From: Acinetobacter piscicola
GTDB lineage: Bacteria; Pseudomonadota; Gammaproteobacteria; Pseudomonadales; Moraxellaceae
Assembly: GCF_015218165.1 (NCBI RefSeq)
Contig: NZ_CP048659.1
Location: 1,922,001-1,986,000, forward strand
DNA length: 64,000 nucleotides
Reading direction: 5' to 3'
Shown: in pieces, positions 46,327 through 56,503 of the stretch
Layout: the number at the start of each line of letters is the position of its first letter
Numbering within the stretch: position 1 is the first letter of the stretch
Notes under the pieces: model-generated
Databases searched by the model: none
The model's input: the letters and a program-made list of their open reading frames with translations, nothing else
Told to the model about the DNA's origin: nothing
Made by a program: the position numbers and the translations under genes

Positions 46327-46920
46327 TTATGATTTATAGACATGCTTTGCACCAAATACTTCATGTGTTAAGCGCCCTGTTTTCACCTGTGGATCGGGCA
46401 TCACTTCTTGCAATGTATTCAAACAACGCTGTACCAATACAATATATTCTTGCGTCCCTTTTCTTTTCCACTCAATTTCTTTTTCCTCCAAATCACGAAT
46501 AACTTTGGCAGGACTACCTAAAGCCAAAACATGCGCTGGAATTACAGCTTTTGCTTTGACGGTACTGTTGGCGCCAATGATGGTATTTTCGCCAATATCT
46601 GCATCATCCAAAATGACACTGTTCATGCCAACCAAAACATTTTTACCAATATGACAGCCATGTAAAATCGTCGCATGTCCAATATGTCCATATTCTTCCA
46701 CCACCGTCACCTTATTGGGGAAGCCATGAATCACGCAATTATCTTGCACATTGGCATTTTTTTTGATGTGAATGCCGCCAAAATCTGCACGTAAAGATGC
46801 AAAAGGACCAATATAGACACCTTCTTCAATAATGACATCACCAATCAATACTGCTGTGGGATGCACATAAGCTTTAGGGCTCACTACAGGAATTACACCA
46901 TCAATTGCATAACAGGTCAT
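46327..46920 (-). CDS. paaY: Phenylacetate degradation hexapeptide protein PaaY
   Basis: 197 aa left-handed beta-helix protein of the gamma-carbonic-anhydrase type. The hexapeptide repeats start at [21 protein letters not shown] and the three zinc His are in NCVIHG, GHIGHAT and LHGCHIG. Known roles are thioesterase activity on pathway by-products. Last gene of the minus-strand paa series, after paaX. Confidence 0.92.
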   Translation of the reverse strand: MTCYAIDGVIPVVSPKAYVHPTAVLIGDVIIEEGVYIGPFASLRADFGGIHIKKNANVQDNCVIHGFPNKVTVVEEYGHIGHATILHGCHIGKNVLVGMNSVILDDADIGENTIIGANSTVKAKAVIPAHVLALGSPAKVIRDLEEKEIEWKRKGTQEYIVLVQRCLNTLQEVMPDPQVKTGRLTHEVFGAKHVYKS

Positions 46921-46979
46921 ATTTTAGTCCATTAAATCGATTTTATCTTTTTTTATCTTTTAGATAGAATATCTAAAAA

Positions 46980-47921
46980 TCAGTCAGTTAACTCTTCTTG
47001 CTTAATGCCACCAAAGCGTTTATAAAATTGCGGGTGCAGCGGTGGCATAGCCCCTTCTGAAGTACGGGCATATTGCATAAAAAACTCTTCACCTGTTGCG
47101 ACCACCAATTGATATAAATTACTACTCAAATTACGAGCATTTAAAGACAACCAATGAGATGGCAATAATTCTGATGGTAAATCAGGGTCTTTAAGTAAAA
47201 TACGGCGATATTGATGAATTAATAAAATCCGAATTTGAAAGGCTTGAATGGCATCTAAATCATCGGCATTTTCAACTAAATTCATAAATTCTCGAAAGTC
47301 TTTGATAAATTTATCATAGCGCGCATGTAACTCTGCCACAGGCCAATTGGTTTCCACCATGCGTTTCACAGTAGGATAAGACTCCTGCCAAAGTTGTAAT
47401 GTTTCCGCTTTGAAAATCACCACTTGGTCAGTCATTTTTAGATTGAGCAATAAATTTTGCAGTTTTAAATGATCACATCCCGGATACGCCATTACATTAC
47501 TGGCAATATTGGCAAATCCTAACCACTCCAATTCTTTCTTCAATACCAGTTTATTTTCAAGCTCAACCGAACTTAGTAAAACCAAGTCCCATTTCTGATC
47601 CCATTCAATATGGGTGAAATTATAGATTTTGGCATCGGCCTGCACAAACCGTTGTCGACTCGTTTCAGTCACTCGATAGTAGCTGGTGCGTCCAATTTTT
47701 TCGGACACTAGCCAGCCATTTTGCACCAAGCGAAATACAGCAGTGCGTACTGAACGTTCATTGAATCCAAATACATCCATCAATTGAATCAGACTGGCAA
47801 GACTGATAATACCACCATGGTGATACACACAATCACCAAATACCGTCATGATCAAAGACGTCCCACTGAGCACTTCTTTGGCAATAAAATCATCAATTGC
47901 TTGTTTGAGTTTTGGATTCAT
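46980..47921 (-). CDS. paaX: Phenylacetyl-CoA-responsive repressor PaaX
   Basis: 313 aa. The GntR-like N-terminal winged helix is VFGFNERSVRTAVFRLVQNGWLVSEKIGRTSYYRVTE. The long C-terminal part contains RRILLKDPDLPSELLPSHW, a PaaX-specific motif. PaaX represses paa genes until phenylacetyl-CoA binds. Candidate sites are listed near paaA and paaZ. Confidence 0.93.
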   Translation of the reverse strand: MNPKLKQAIDDFIAKEVLSGTSLIMTVFGDCVYHHGGIISLASLIQLMDVFGFNERSVRTAVFRLVQNGWLVSEKIGRTSYYRVTETSRQRFVQADAKIYNFTHIEWDQKWDLVLLSSVELENKLVLKKELEWLGFANIASNVMAYPGCDHLKLQNLLLNLKMTDQVVIFKAETLQLWQESYPTVKRMVETNWPVAELHARYDKFIKDFREFMNLVENADDLDAIQAFQIRILLIHQYRRILLKDPDLPSELLPSHWLSLNARNLSSNLYQLVVATGEEFFMQYARTSEGAMPPLHPQFYKRFGGIKQEELTD

Positions 47922-47983
47922 ATTGTTTCACTATTACCTTATATTTTTCAACCCATTCAGTGCATCATTTGCATATACACCCA

Positions 47984-49294
47984 CTACGCTGACTTGTAGT
48001 GTTCCTGAACTAGATGTCGAATGTCAAATACACGTTGTGCTTTACCTTCCGAACGCGGCAAAGTTCCTTCCTGTAAGATTTCTACACTGACTGAAATTCC
48101 TACCATGGTTTTAATCTGACTTTTTAACTGTGCTGCCAGTTGTTGTGTTAAATCAGGATGAATATCCTGACGCATTTCCGTACGAATATGCAATGTATCT
48201 AAATGACCTTGTTTACAAATTTGAATTTCATAATTAGGTAAAAGCTGTGGGATATGTAAAATTTGCTCCTCAATCTGTGTAGGGAATACATTCACCCCAC
48301 GAATAATCATCATATCATCACTACGCCCCACAATTTTATCCATACGGCGCATTGAACGTGCCGTGCCTGCTAAAAGTCGAGTCAAATCACGGGTGCGGTA
48401 GCGAATGACAGGCATCCCTTCTTTGGTAATAGTGGTAAAGACCAATTCGCCTAATTCACCATCAGGCAATACTTCACCTGTTTCCGGGTTGATAATTTCA
48501 GGATAGAAATGGTCTTCCCAAATGGTCGGGCCATCTTTACTTTCAAGACATTCCATCGCCACCCCAGGTCCCATCACTTCAGATAATCCATAAATATCTA
48601 ATGCATCAATGCCAAAGCGATCCTCGATTTCTTTACGCATTTCATTGGTCCATGGCTCGGCACCAAATACGCCTGTTTTAATAGAGCATTTTGCCGTTCC
48701 AAATTTTTTCTCTAAAGCTTCAATGATATTTAAACAATATGAAGGTGTGACCATCAGCGCTGTAGGTTTAAAGTCATTGATTAATTGCGCTTGTTTATCG
48801 GTTTGTCCACCTGACATTGGAATGACCGTTGCGCCCAAGCGCTCAACACCATAATGCGCGCCTAAACCACCCGTAAATAAACCATAACCATAGGAAACCT
48901 GAATGATGTCTTTATGACTGAGACCCGCAGCACGTAATGAACGTGCCACCACATCTGACCAAATTTGAATATCATTTTGGGTATAACCCACGACTGTAGG
49001 CTGACCTGTAGTCCCTGAAGAGGCATGGACACGTACAATTTGTTCCTGTGGGACAGCAAACATGCCAAACGGATAATTGTCACGTAAATCTTTTTTGGTG
49101 GTAAATGGGAATTTCGCTAAATCTGCTAGACTTTTTAAATCATCAGGATGCACGCCTGCATCATCAAATTTCTTTTTATACACGCTACTGTTAGCATAAG
49201 CATGCTGCAAGGTCTTTTTTAGACGTTGTAATTGCAGACTGCGTAATTCATCTATAGATGCGGTTTCGATGTGTTCCAAAGCATTATTATTCAT
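47984..49294 (-). CDS. paaK: Phenylacetate-CoA ligase
   Basis: 436 aa adenylate-forming enzyme that activates phenylacetate to phenylacetyl-CoA, the first pathway step. The P-loop is VHASSGTTGQPTVVGYT; GVFGAEPWTNEMR, LDIYGLSEVMGPG and the C-terminal R-T/K region (MMIIRGVNVFPTQIE) match. The family is about 435 aa. It lies 67 bp after paaJ. Confidence 0.95.
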   Translation of the reverse strand: MNNNALEHIETASIDELRSLQLQRLKKTLQHAYANSSVYKKKFDDAGVHPDDLKSLADLAKFPFTTKKDLRDNYPFGMFAVPQEQIVRVHASSGTTGQPTVVGYTQNDIQIWSDVVARSLRAAGLSHKDIIQVSYGYGLFTGGLGAHYGVERLGATVIPMSGGQTDKQAQLINDFKPTALMVTPSYCLNIIEALEKKFGTAKCSIKTGVFGAEPWTNEMRKEIEDRFGIDALDIYGLSEVMGPGVAMECLESKDGPTIWEDHFYPEIINPETGEVLPDGELGELVFTTITKEGMPVIRYRTRDLTRLLAGTARSMRRMDKIVGRSDDMMIIRGVNVFPTQIEEQILHIPQLLPNYEIQICKQGHLDTLHIRTEMRQDIHPDLTQQLAAQLKSQIKTMVGISVSVEILQEGTLPRSEGKAQRVFDIRHLVQEHYKSA

Positions 49295-49361
49295 CTTATT
49301 TCTCCTTGAACAGCCATCCTTTGGCTGTCATTTACAATCCTGTTTTGTCCTTAAATCTGTT

Positions 49362-50573
49362 TTACGCAACATTTTCCAAAATGAGCGCAACACCTTGTCC
49401 TACACCCACACACATGGTGCACAGTGCGTATTTGCCTTGACGGCGTTTTAACTCATGCATTGCCGTGATCACCAGCCGTGTACCACTCATACCAAGAGGA
49501 TGCCCAAGTGCAATTGCACCACCGTTAGGGTTAACGCGTGGATCTTCATCATCTAAACCTAGCTCACGCATCACCGCCAAAGACTGTGCGGCAAAAGCTT
49601 CATTCAGCTCAATCACATCCATTTGCGCTAAACTTAATCCTGCTAATTTCAGTACTTTGTGCACCGCAGGCACAGGGCCAATGCCCATATATTTCGCTTC
49701 TACCCCTGCACTTGCGATTGCGATTACTTTGGCAAGCGGTTGTAAAGCATAGTCTTGGGCAAATTGTTCACTTGTTAAAAGCACACATGCTGCACCATCA
49801 TTCACACCTGATGCATTACCCGCCGTCACAGAACCACCTTCTTTACGAAATGGCGCTTTTAACTTGGCCAATGCTTCAAGCGTGGTATCCGCACGGGGAT
49901 GTTCATCTTCAGTCACCTGAAGGGTATTTTTCTTACGATCTGTGATGTTTACAGGCAGAATCTCCGCTTTAAAAATACCATTTTGCTGAGCTTTTGCGGT
50001 TTTTTGTTGGCTGTTCAATGCAAATAAATCTTGATCCTCGCGACTGATTTGATATTTTTCAGCCACGTTTTCAGCCGTTTCAGGCATGCTATCGACACCA
50101 AAGTTGGCTTTGAATTTAGGATTGATAAAACGCCAGCCAATGGTTGTATCGTAAATACTTGGGGTGCGGCTAAAAGCAGCTTCAGGTTTGGACTGTACAA
50201 AGGGTGCACGGCTCATTGACTCGACACCACCCGCCAAAACAAATTGTGCCTCACCTGATTTGATCGCACGGGCTGCTAAACCGACCGCATCCAAACCCGA
50301 AGCACATAAACGATTGACTGTAATTGCAGGGACAGTATCAGGCAAACCAGCCAATAATGCTGCCATACGTGCCACATTACGATTATCTTCACCTGCCTGA
50401 TTGGCACAACCCAAGATCACTTCATCTAACTGTTCCCAAGGCAAGTCAGGATGTTGCTGTTTTAAATATTCGATGGGCAAGGCTGCTAGATCATCGGCAC
50501 GGATACTGCTTAAAGCACCGGCATAACGGCCAATTGGCGTCCGAATTGCATCACAAATAAAAACCTGTTCCAT
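49362..50573 (-). CDS. paaJ: 3-oxoadipyl-CoA thiolase PaaJ
   Basis: 403 aa thiolase. The catalytic Cys is in NRLCASGLDAVG, the His in GGAIALGHPLGMSG and the second Cys in ALCTMCVGVGQG. In the phenylacetate pathway it cleaves 3-oxo-5,6-dehydrosuberyl-CoA and 3-oxoadipyl-CoA. It is similar to PcaF; placement in the paa cluster decides. Only 12 bp separate it from paaH, with no paaI between. Confidence 0.94.
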   Translation of the reverse strand: MEQVFICDAIRTPIGRYAGALSSIRADDLAALPIEYLKQQHPDLPWEQLDEVILGCANQAGEDNRNVARMAALLAGLPDTVPAITVNRLCASGLDAVGLAARAIKSGEAQFVLAGGVESMSRAPFVQSKPEAAFSRTPSIYDTTIGWRFINPKFKANFGVDSMPETAENVAEKYQISREDQDLFALNSQQKTAKAQQNGIFKAEILPVNITDRKKNTLQVTEDEHPRADTTLEALAKLKAPFRKEGGSVTAGNASGVNDGAACVLLTSEQFAQDYALQPLAKVIAIASAGVEAKYMGIGPVPAVHKVLKLAGLSLAQMDVIELNEAFAAQSLAVMRELGLDDEDPRVNPNGGAIALGHPLGMSGTRLVITAMHELKRRQGKYALCTMCVGVGQGVALILENVA

Positions 50574-50585
50574 TATTGTTCTCCC

Positions 50586-52154
50586 TTAGCCTGCCTGTTT
50601 CAGTGTGTGTGCTTGTGTTGCCATATGCTGTGCATTTTTCACAGATTCAAGCGCGACTTTTTGACGTAAATACAAACTTGGGCGATAACGCTCTTCACCA
50701 TAAAGACGGTATAAATTTTCAAGCGTGGTTAAAATCTGGGTCGTTCCGATTTGTGCTGCCCACTGAAATGGACCTTGCGGATAATTCACACCGTATTTCA
50801 TTGCTGCATCAATGTCTTGCTCTGTAGCAATACCATGTAATACCGCTTCACAGCCTTCATTGACTAACATGGCAATACTACGCATGACAAATAATGCAGG
50901 ATGATCTTTCACCCAAATACTGCTCACACCCAATGCTGCAAATAATTGACTAACCTTGTCACAATCAGAACGTGTACATAATGGCGAAGCACTTAAAACC
51001 ACTGCTGTGGCTGTCGCCCAATCTGCATGCCAATCCATCAACACCACTTTTTCATGGCTATGATCAATGTCTACAGACTGACCTTGCGTCAACATCACTT
51101 CTATGTCATCAATCAGAATTTTGTCTATTTCTGATTGGATCTGCACAGAATTGACACTTGAAGTATTTTTGAGTCGTTGAATCAGTCCTGTATCGTGTAA
51201 CCATTGTCCTGAAAGTTGCACTTTAAAGCTCGTGCTGAGTTCAGGTTGTAATGCAGGCAAAATATATTCAGGACTTCGTTGCGCTTGGCGATAGTCATAA
51301 AAACCTTGTCCGCTTTTACGACCATAACAGCCTGCATCAACCAATTCCTTCTGGATCAACGATGGACGATAGCGTGGCTCATAAAAGAATTCCTGATAGA
51401 CACTTTGTGTCACAGAAAAGTTGACATCCTGTCCAATTAAATCGGTAAGTTCACATGGCCCCATGGCAAAGTGACCACATTCGCGCAGGATAAAATCCAG
51501 CTGTTCAGGCGTGGTGACATTTTCCTGTAATGCCCGAAATGCTTCAGCATAATAAGGACGTGCAACACGGTTCACAATAAAACCTGGCGTGGATTTTGCA
51601 GTCACAGGGACTTTTTTCCATGCGTGCATCAACTCAAATAATGCCTGTGCAACCTGTTCCGAGGTTTTTAAACCCCGAATGATTTCCACTAATTTCATCA
51701 CAGGTGCAGGGTTAAAAAAGTGTAGCCCAACCACGCGCTCAGGATGTGGAATCACGGAGGCAATTGCTGTGATTGAAATTGAAGAGGTATTTGAAGCAAA
51801 AATAGTATGTTCCGAACAAATTTCAGCAAGTTGTTGAAATAAACTTTGTTTGACTTCTTTCTTTTCTACCACTGCTTCAACAATTAAGTCTGCATTTGAT
51901 AACTGCTGTAAATCTGCAACAATGTGAATATTGGCAAGTGTTGCATCCACAAGCGCTTGAGTCATTTTACCCAGCTGCACCCGTTTTTCGAGTTGTGTTT
52001 TTAGTTGCACACATGCAGCATTGGATTTTTCAACATCCAAATCAAAAACATAGGTGTCGTGACCATGCATGGCTGCAAGTTGGGCAATACCCATGCCCAT
52101 TGTCCCTGCACCAATCACAGCGACTCTTGCTTGCTGTAAATTCAGTCTTTGCAT
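50586..52154 (-). CDS. paaH: 3-hydroxyadipyl-CoA dehydrogenase PaaH
   Basis: 522 aa from the ATG at 52154; an ATG three codons earlier overlaps the paaG stop. The NAD-binding motif is VIGAGTMGMGIAQLAA and the catalytic His-region VVGLHFFNPAPVMKLVEII. Two C-terminal dehydrogenase modules follow (second: MRSIAMLVNEGCEAVLHGIA). It oxidises 3-hydroxyadipyl-CoA. Slightly longer than E. coli PaaH (about 475 aa). Confidence 0.94.
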   Translation of the reverse strand: MQRLNLQQARVAVIGAGTMGMGIAQLAAMHGHDTYVFDLDVEKSNAACVQLKTQLEKRVQLGKMTQALVDATLANIHIVADLQQLSNADLIVEAVVEKKEVKQSLFQQLAEICSEHTIFASNTSSISITAIASVIPHPERVVGLHFFNPAPVMKLVEIIRGLKTSEQVAQALFELMHAWKKVPVTAKSTPGFIVNRVARPYYAEAFRALQENVTTPEQLDFILRECGHFAMGPCELTDLIGQDVNFSVTQSVYQEFFYEPRYRPSLIQKELVDAGCYGRKSGQGFYDYRQAQRSPEYILPALQPELSTSFKVQLSGQWLHDTGLIQRLKNTSSVNSVQIQSEIDKILIDDIEVMLTQGQSVDIDHSHEKVVLMDWHADWATATAVVLSASPLCTRSDCDKVSQLFAALGVSSIWVKDHPALFVMRSIAMLVNEGCEAVLHGIATEQDIDAAMKYGVNYPQGPFQWAAQIGTTQILTTLENLYRLYGEERYRPSLYLRQKVALESVKNAQHMATQAHTLKQAG

Positions 52155-52156
52155 GA

Positions 52157-52948
52157 TCAGCATCCTCTAAATTCAGGAGTACGTTTTTGCATAAATGCTT
52201 GTACACCTTCTTTATAGTCACTTGAACGCCCTGCCAAACGTTGTAAATCACGTTCTAAAAGCAGTTGCTCATCTAAATTATTGCCTGCTGCGGCATTGAT
52301 GGCTTTTTTGATCAATGACAAACCATAGGTCGGTTGAGTTGCTAGATGTTCCGCCATTTTTGCAGCTTCAGCTTTTAATTGATCATCTGCAACACATTGC
52401 CAAATCATGCCCAATTGCACCGCTTTTTCAGCAGGGATTTTATCGCCCAACATGGCAAGCCCCATGGCTTGAGCACGCCCTACCAAGCGAGGCAAGAACC
52501 ATGTGCCACCAGAGTCAGGCACCAAGCCTAAGCGACAAAATGCCTGAATAAAAGAAGCAGATTGTGCGGCAATCACTACATCACATGCCAAGGCAATATT
52601 GGCACCTGCGCCTGCTGCAACACCATTCACCGCACAAATGACAGGTTTTGGCATTTCAGTAATCAGCTTAATCAAGGGGTTATAATATTTTTCAATCGAT
52701 AAACCCAAGTCAGGTGCATCGGCATTTGGATCGACCACACGATCACCTAAATCCTGCCCTGCACAAAAACCACGACCTTCTGCCGAAATCACCACGGCAC
52801 GAATGTTTGGATCTTTTGCCCATGCTTTTAAAGTCTGTGAAACTTCCTGATGCATGCTTTCATTAAAGCTATTCAGTTGTTTTGGGCGGTTAAACGTTAA
52901 ATAACCGACTGCATTTTTTTCTTCTGCAAGAATTGTTTGGTAATCCAT
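52157..52948 (-). CDS. paaG: 1,2-epoxyphenylacetyl-CoA isomerase PaaG
   Basis: 263 aa crotonase. AGQDLGDR, AAGAGANIALACDVVIAA and LVPDSGGTWFLPRLVG fit PaaG, which isomerises ring-epoxide-CoA to oxepin-CoA. It has a single acidic residue (Asp in PDSGG), the isomerase pattern. Its ATG overlaps the paaF stop by 1 bp. Confidence 0.92.
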   Translation of the reverse strand: MDYQTILAEEKNAVGYLTFNRPKQLNSFNESMHQEVSQTLKAWAKDPNIRAVVISAEGRGFCAGQDLGDRVVDPNADAPDLGLSIEKYYNPLIKLITEMPKPVICAVNGVAAGAGANIALACDVVIAAQSASFIQAFCRLGLVPDSGGTWFLPRLVGRAQAMGLAMLGDKIPAEKAVQLGMIWQCVADDQLKAEAAKMAEHLATQPTYGLSLIKKAINAAAGNNLDEQLLLERDLQRLAGRSSDYKEGVQAFMQKRTPEFRGC

Positions 52949-53718
52949 TACACACCTCTAAATTTTGGTTGTCTTTTTTCTAAAAATGCATTGATGCCTT
53001 CTTGACGATCTTGAGTCGCTGCAAGCCAGACAAAATGCTGACGTTCTTGCTTCAAGCCTTGGCTTAAAGTTACTTCATGAATGGATTTCAAAGATTGTTT
53101 AATCACTCGGATGGCAAGCGGTGCCTGCTTGGCAATTTTTTCTGCAAGTTCAATCGCATATTGCACAGTCAACGGGGTGGGACAAATTTGACTGCTAATG
53201 CCGTGTTGCAAAGCGGTTTGCGCTGAAATGCGTTCACCAGTCATTGCCCAACGCATGGTCAGTTGCTGTCCAACCAAACGGGCTAAACGCTGTGTTCCCC
53301 CTGCACCTGGCAACATGCCCAAACCAATTTCAGGTAAGGCAAATTGTGCATTTTCACCTGTAAGCACGATGTCACCATGCAAAGCCAACTCAAAACCTGC
53401 GCCAAAAGCAAAACCATTGACCGCCACAATGATCGGCTTGGAAAACTCATCAATTTGTTTCCATAACAATGGACGTTGATCTTGTTGAATCGACACCACA
53501 TCCAAAGCTGCCAGTTCATTTAAATCCGCACCCGCCGCAAAACACTGTTCATTGCCCGTAATCACCACGGTTTTAATACTGATATCTGCATCGATGTGTT
53601 TAAGTAAAGTCACTAATTCTTGTAATGTGGCATTATTTAAGGCATTACGCTTTTCAGGGCGATTCAGTTCAATCAGCATCACGCCTGATTTGACCTGTTG
53701 GCTTTTTAAGAATTCCAT
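52948..53718 (-). CDS. paaF: 2,3-dehydroadipyl-CoA hydratase PaaF
   Basis: 256 aa crotonase. AAGADLNELAALD forms the oxyanion hole region and the catalytic Glu pair is around GFELALHGDIVLTGENAQFALPEIGLGMLPGAGG. It hydrates the adipyl-type enoyl-CoA to 3-hydroxyadipyl-CoA. Order F-G-H in the operon matches E. coli. Confidence 0.92.
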   Translation of the reverse strand: MEFLKSQQVKSGVMLIELNRPEKRNALNNATLQELVTLLKHIDADISIKTVVITGNEQCFAAGADLNELAALDVVSIQQDQRPLLWKQIDEFSKPIIVAVNGFAFGAGFELALHGDIVLTGENAQFALPEIGLGMLPGAGGTQRLARLVGQQLTMRWAMTGERISAQTALQHGISSQICPTPLTVQYAIELAEKIAKQAPLAIRVIKQSLKSIHEVTLSQGLKQERQHFVWLAATQDRQEGINAFLEKRQPKFRGV

Positions 53719-53762
53719 CTCAGCGCTCCAAGTTTGCTTGTATTTCTGTTGGTATTTAAAAA

Positions 53763-54821
53763 TTACTCGTCAAAACTTAAACGTACATTGGGTGTTGTTG
53801 GACGTGCCTGACAACTTAAAACATAACCTTTTTCAACTTCTTCAGGCTCTAAGCTGTAGTTAATTGCCATTTCAACCTGACCTTGTAAAACCTTACATTT
53901 ACAGGTAGCGCAAACACCGCCTTTACATGCATAAGGTAAATCTGCACCTGCACGCAATGCTGCATCTAAAATACTGTCATCCTCTTTCGACACTTCAATG
54001 ATTAACTCACGACCATCTAGCACAATATTGACCTTTTCTTCGTTACGGCTTTCGATCTGCTCTGCCGAAGCTTTCTTGCTTGAACCCGTATTAAAACGTT
54101 CAGTGTGAATTTTATGACGTCCGATCCCAAGTTCAGGCAATACAGTTTCAATTGCATCCATCATCTCGTCAGGACCACAAGCAAAACAGTGATCAAAGTC
54201 CGCATTGATCAGATCGGCTTTAAATAACAACTGCAATTTTTCAGCATCAATACGACCATTAAACAAAGCACTGTCATTCATTTCACGTGAGAAAATATTC
54301 ACCAATTGAAAACGTGACTGAAAACGGTCTTTCAAATCCATAATTTGCTCTGCAAACATGGTTTGTTTCCATGAACGGTTGCCATAAATTAGCGTGAAAT
54401 TGGCATCTGGTTGTTGTAACAACACCGTTTTCACAATGGATAAAATTGGGGTAATACCACTGCCTGCCGCAAAACCAAGATAATTTTTTCCACCGACTTT
54501 GGCTGCTTTTTGGAAAAATACGCCTTGTGGTGGCATCACTTCAAGCTGATCGCCTGCTTTTAAATGCTCATTTGCCCAGGTTGAAAATTGCCCTTGATCT
54601 ATTTTTTTAATGGCAATACTCATGTCTTCATTGCGGTCACTGCAAATTGAGTAACAACGGCGAATTTCACCTGCCTCAGTTAAATGACGAATGGTTAAAT
54701 GCTGCCCTGGCTGATATTGAAAATCAGCTTGTAGCTCAGGACTGACATCAAATGCAATACAAATGGCCTGCTCAGTTTGAGGCGTAATTGATTTTATGGT
54801 TAATGGTATAAATTGACTCAT
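53763..54821 (-). CDS. paaE: Phenylacetyl-CoA epoxidase reductase PaaE
   Basis: 352 aa from the ATG at 54821, preceded by AGAGGGA. N-terminal FAD domain (RRCYSICS), NAD(P)H-binding (GSGITPILSIVKT) and a C-terminal plant-type [2Fe-2S] domain (LPYACKGGVCATCKCKVLQG). It passes electrons from NADPH to the di-iron centre of PaaA. Long in-frame upstream extension is not used. Confidence 0.94.
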   Translation of the reverse strand: MSQFIPLTIKSITPQTEQAICIAFDVSPELQADFQYQPGQHLTIRHLTEAGEIRRCYSICSDRNEDMSIAIKKIDQGQFSTWANEHLKAGDQLEVMPPQGVFFQKAAKVGGKNYLGFAAGSGITPILSIVKTVLLQQPDANFTLIYGNRSWKQTMFAEQIMDLKDRFQSRFQLVNIFSREMNDSALFNGRIDAEKLQLLFKADLINADFDHCFACGPDEMMDAIETVLPELGIGRHKIHTERFNTGSSKKASAEQIESRNEEKVNIVLDGRELIIEVSKEDDSILDAALRAGADLPYACKGGVCATCKCKVLQGQVEMAINYSLEPEEVEKGYVLSCQARPTTPNVRLSFDE

Positions 54822-54861
54822 TTGAAAATCCCTCTTTCTGTTTGACTCTAAAAATGCGTCA

Positions 54862-55362
54862 TTAAATACATTTAAAATAGTCAAATGGTTCTAAGCAGTC
54901 TTTGCATTGATATAAGGCTTTACATGCAGTCGAACTAAATTCACTTAATAATTTGGTCTGTACACTGTGGCAATGCGGACATTCGATGCCATCAGTCAAT
55001 GCGACATGTGTACCACAGCTATGCGCTTCACCTTTGGGTGGTGCGATACCGTATTTTTTCAATTTTTCTTTGCCATTTTGGCTCATCCAATCGGTTGTCC
55101 ATGCCTCAGATAAATCCACCACGACATTGACAGGCGTTAAATCATGTTGGATAAATGCCTGTTCAATCTCAGCTTTTAACACATCTGTTGCAGGGCATCC
55201 GCTATAGGTCGGTGTCAGGCGAACCACAAGTTCATTGTTTTGATTCAATTCCACACCACGAATCATGCCCAGATCCACCACAGACAATACCGGGATTTCA
55301 GGATCGGAAATTTGTGCCAATATATCCCAACATTGATCAGTACATTGTCGAATTAAATTCAT
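54862..55362 (-). CDS. paaD: Phenylacetyl-CoA epoxidase maturation protein PaaD
   Basis: 166 aa. N-terminal DUF59/MIP18-like domain (DPEIPVLSVVDLGMIRGV ... PTYSGCPATDVLK) and a C-terminal four-Cys zinc-like cluster (CPHC ... CKDC). PaaD is thought to help iron-sulfur or di-iron assembly of the complex. Ends 40 bp before paaE. Confidence 0.93.
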   Translation of the reverse strand: MNLIRQCTDQCWDILAQISDPEIPVLSVVDLGMIRGVELNQNNELVVRLTPTYSGCPATDVLKAEIEQAFIQHDLTPVNVVVDLSEAWTTDWMSQNGKEKLKKYGIAPPKGEAHSCGTHVALTDGIECPHCHSVQTKLLSEFSSTACKALYQCKDCLEPFDYFKCI

Positions 55363-55389
55363 GGAACTCGCTCCTTGTTCTGACTCAAA

Positions 55390-56145
55390 TTACCAATTCA
55401 TATTTGGATAACTGCGTTGCATATATTGCATTTCAGCCAAAACATAGCCCAAATGTTCGGTATGTAAACCTTGTTTTGCACCACGGCGATACGCACCCAG
55501 TTCAGGAATCATCAAGCCATAATGTGCAGCCTCAGCATTCACCACATTTTGCCACTCGGCTTTTAACAAGGTGATATTGGGAATCACACCCTCTTTCACC
55601 AATTGTTGTTCATCTGCGCTTAAATCAAAAAGTTCTTCAGTAAAACGCCATAATTCATTTAAACCATTTTGAGTTCTGTCATGCGCTTCAGCTGTACCCA
55701 AACTTAAACGCGCCATCCAAGCTGTTGAAAAACGCAAGTGATATTTCACTTCACGTAAAGACTTAACGGCAAAGGCACGTAATTCTGCATGGTTGCTATT
55801 GGTCAAAGCGCCGAAGAGTAAATGGTGATAATGATCCATCAACCATTGGCGTACGATGGTTTGTGCAAAGTCACCGTTCGGCTGTTCACACAACAATAAA
55901 TTGCGATATTCACGTTCAGTACGAAAAAATGCCAATTGGTCTTCATCACGTCCAAGTCCTTCCACTTCACCAGCAAGGCTCAGTAAAGTACGAGCCTGAC
56001 CCAATAAATCCAGACCAATATTGGCAAGTGCAATATCAAGTTCTAATTCAGGTGCATGACCACACCACTCAGACAAACGGTGCGATAAAATCAGTTGGCT
56101 GTCTGCCAAATGCAAAAGATACTGAGAAAATACGGAATGATTCAT
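55390..56145 (-). CDS. paaC: Phenylacetyl-CoA epoxidase structural subunit PaaC
   Basis: 251 aa ferritin-like subunit that pairs with PaaA. GHAPELELDIALANIGLDLLGQARTLL and DEDQLAFFRTEREYRNLLL are typical. It has the ferritin fold without a working di-iron site. Spacing to paaB is 11 bp. Confidence 0.94.
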   Translation of the reverse strand: MNHSVFSQYLLHLADSQLILSHRLSEWCGHAPELELDIALANIGLDLLGQARTLLSLAGEVEGLGRDEDQLAFFRTEREYRNLLLCEQPNGDFAQTIVRQWLMDHYHHLLFGALTNSNHAELRAFAVKSLREVKYHLRFSTAWMARLSLGTAEAHDRTQNGLNELWRFTEELFDLSADEQQLVKEGVIPNITLLKAEWQNVVNAEAAHYGLMIPELGAYRRGAKQGLHTEHLGYVLAEMQYMQRSYPNMNW

Positions 56146-56156
56146 CTGCTTACTCC

Positions 56157-56447
56157 TTACATATGCTCAATGCCATCAGGGATATGGTAAAAGGTCGGAT
56201 GACGATAAACCTTATCCAAAGCAGGATCGAAAAATTCTTCTTTTTCCTCAGGTTGTGAACAGGTAATCAGTTCAGATTTCACCACCCAAATGCTGATCCC
56301 TTCATTACGACGGGTATATACATCACGGGCATTTTGCAAAGCAATTTCCGCATCAGGGGCACGTAAGCTGCCCACATGACGATGACTTAAACCTTGTTTA
56401 CTTCGTACAAAGACTTCAAATAATGACCAGTTGTTTTTATTGTTCAT
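56157..56447 (-). CDS. paaB: Phenylacetyl-CoA epoxidase subunit PaaB
   Basis: 96 aa. WSLFEVFVRSKQGLSHRHVGSLRAPDAEIALQNARDVYTRR matches PaaB, the small subunit needed for complex assembly. Located between paaA and paaC as in other clusters. Confidence 0.95.
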   Translation of the reverse strand: MNNKNNWSLFEVFVRSKQGLSHRHVGSLRAPDAEIALQNARDVYTRRNEGISIWVVKSELITCSQPEEKEEFFDPALDKVYRHPTFYHIPDGIEHM

Positions 56448-56503
56448 GAGAGAATCCTTCCTGAAATTTAAAACGATAATGAACTAATCTAATATGCTGT
56501 GAA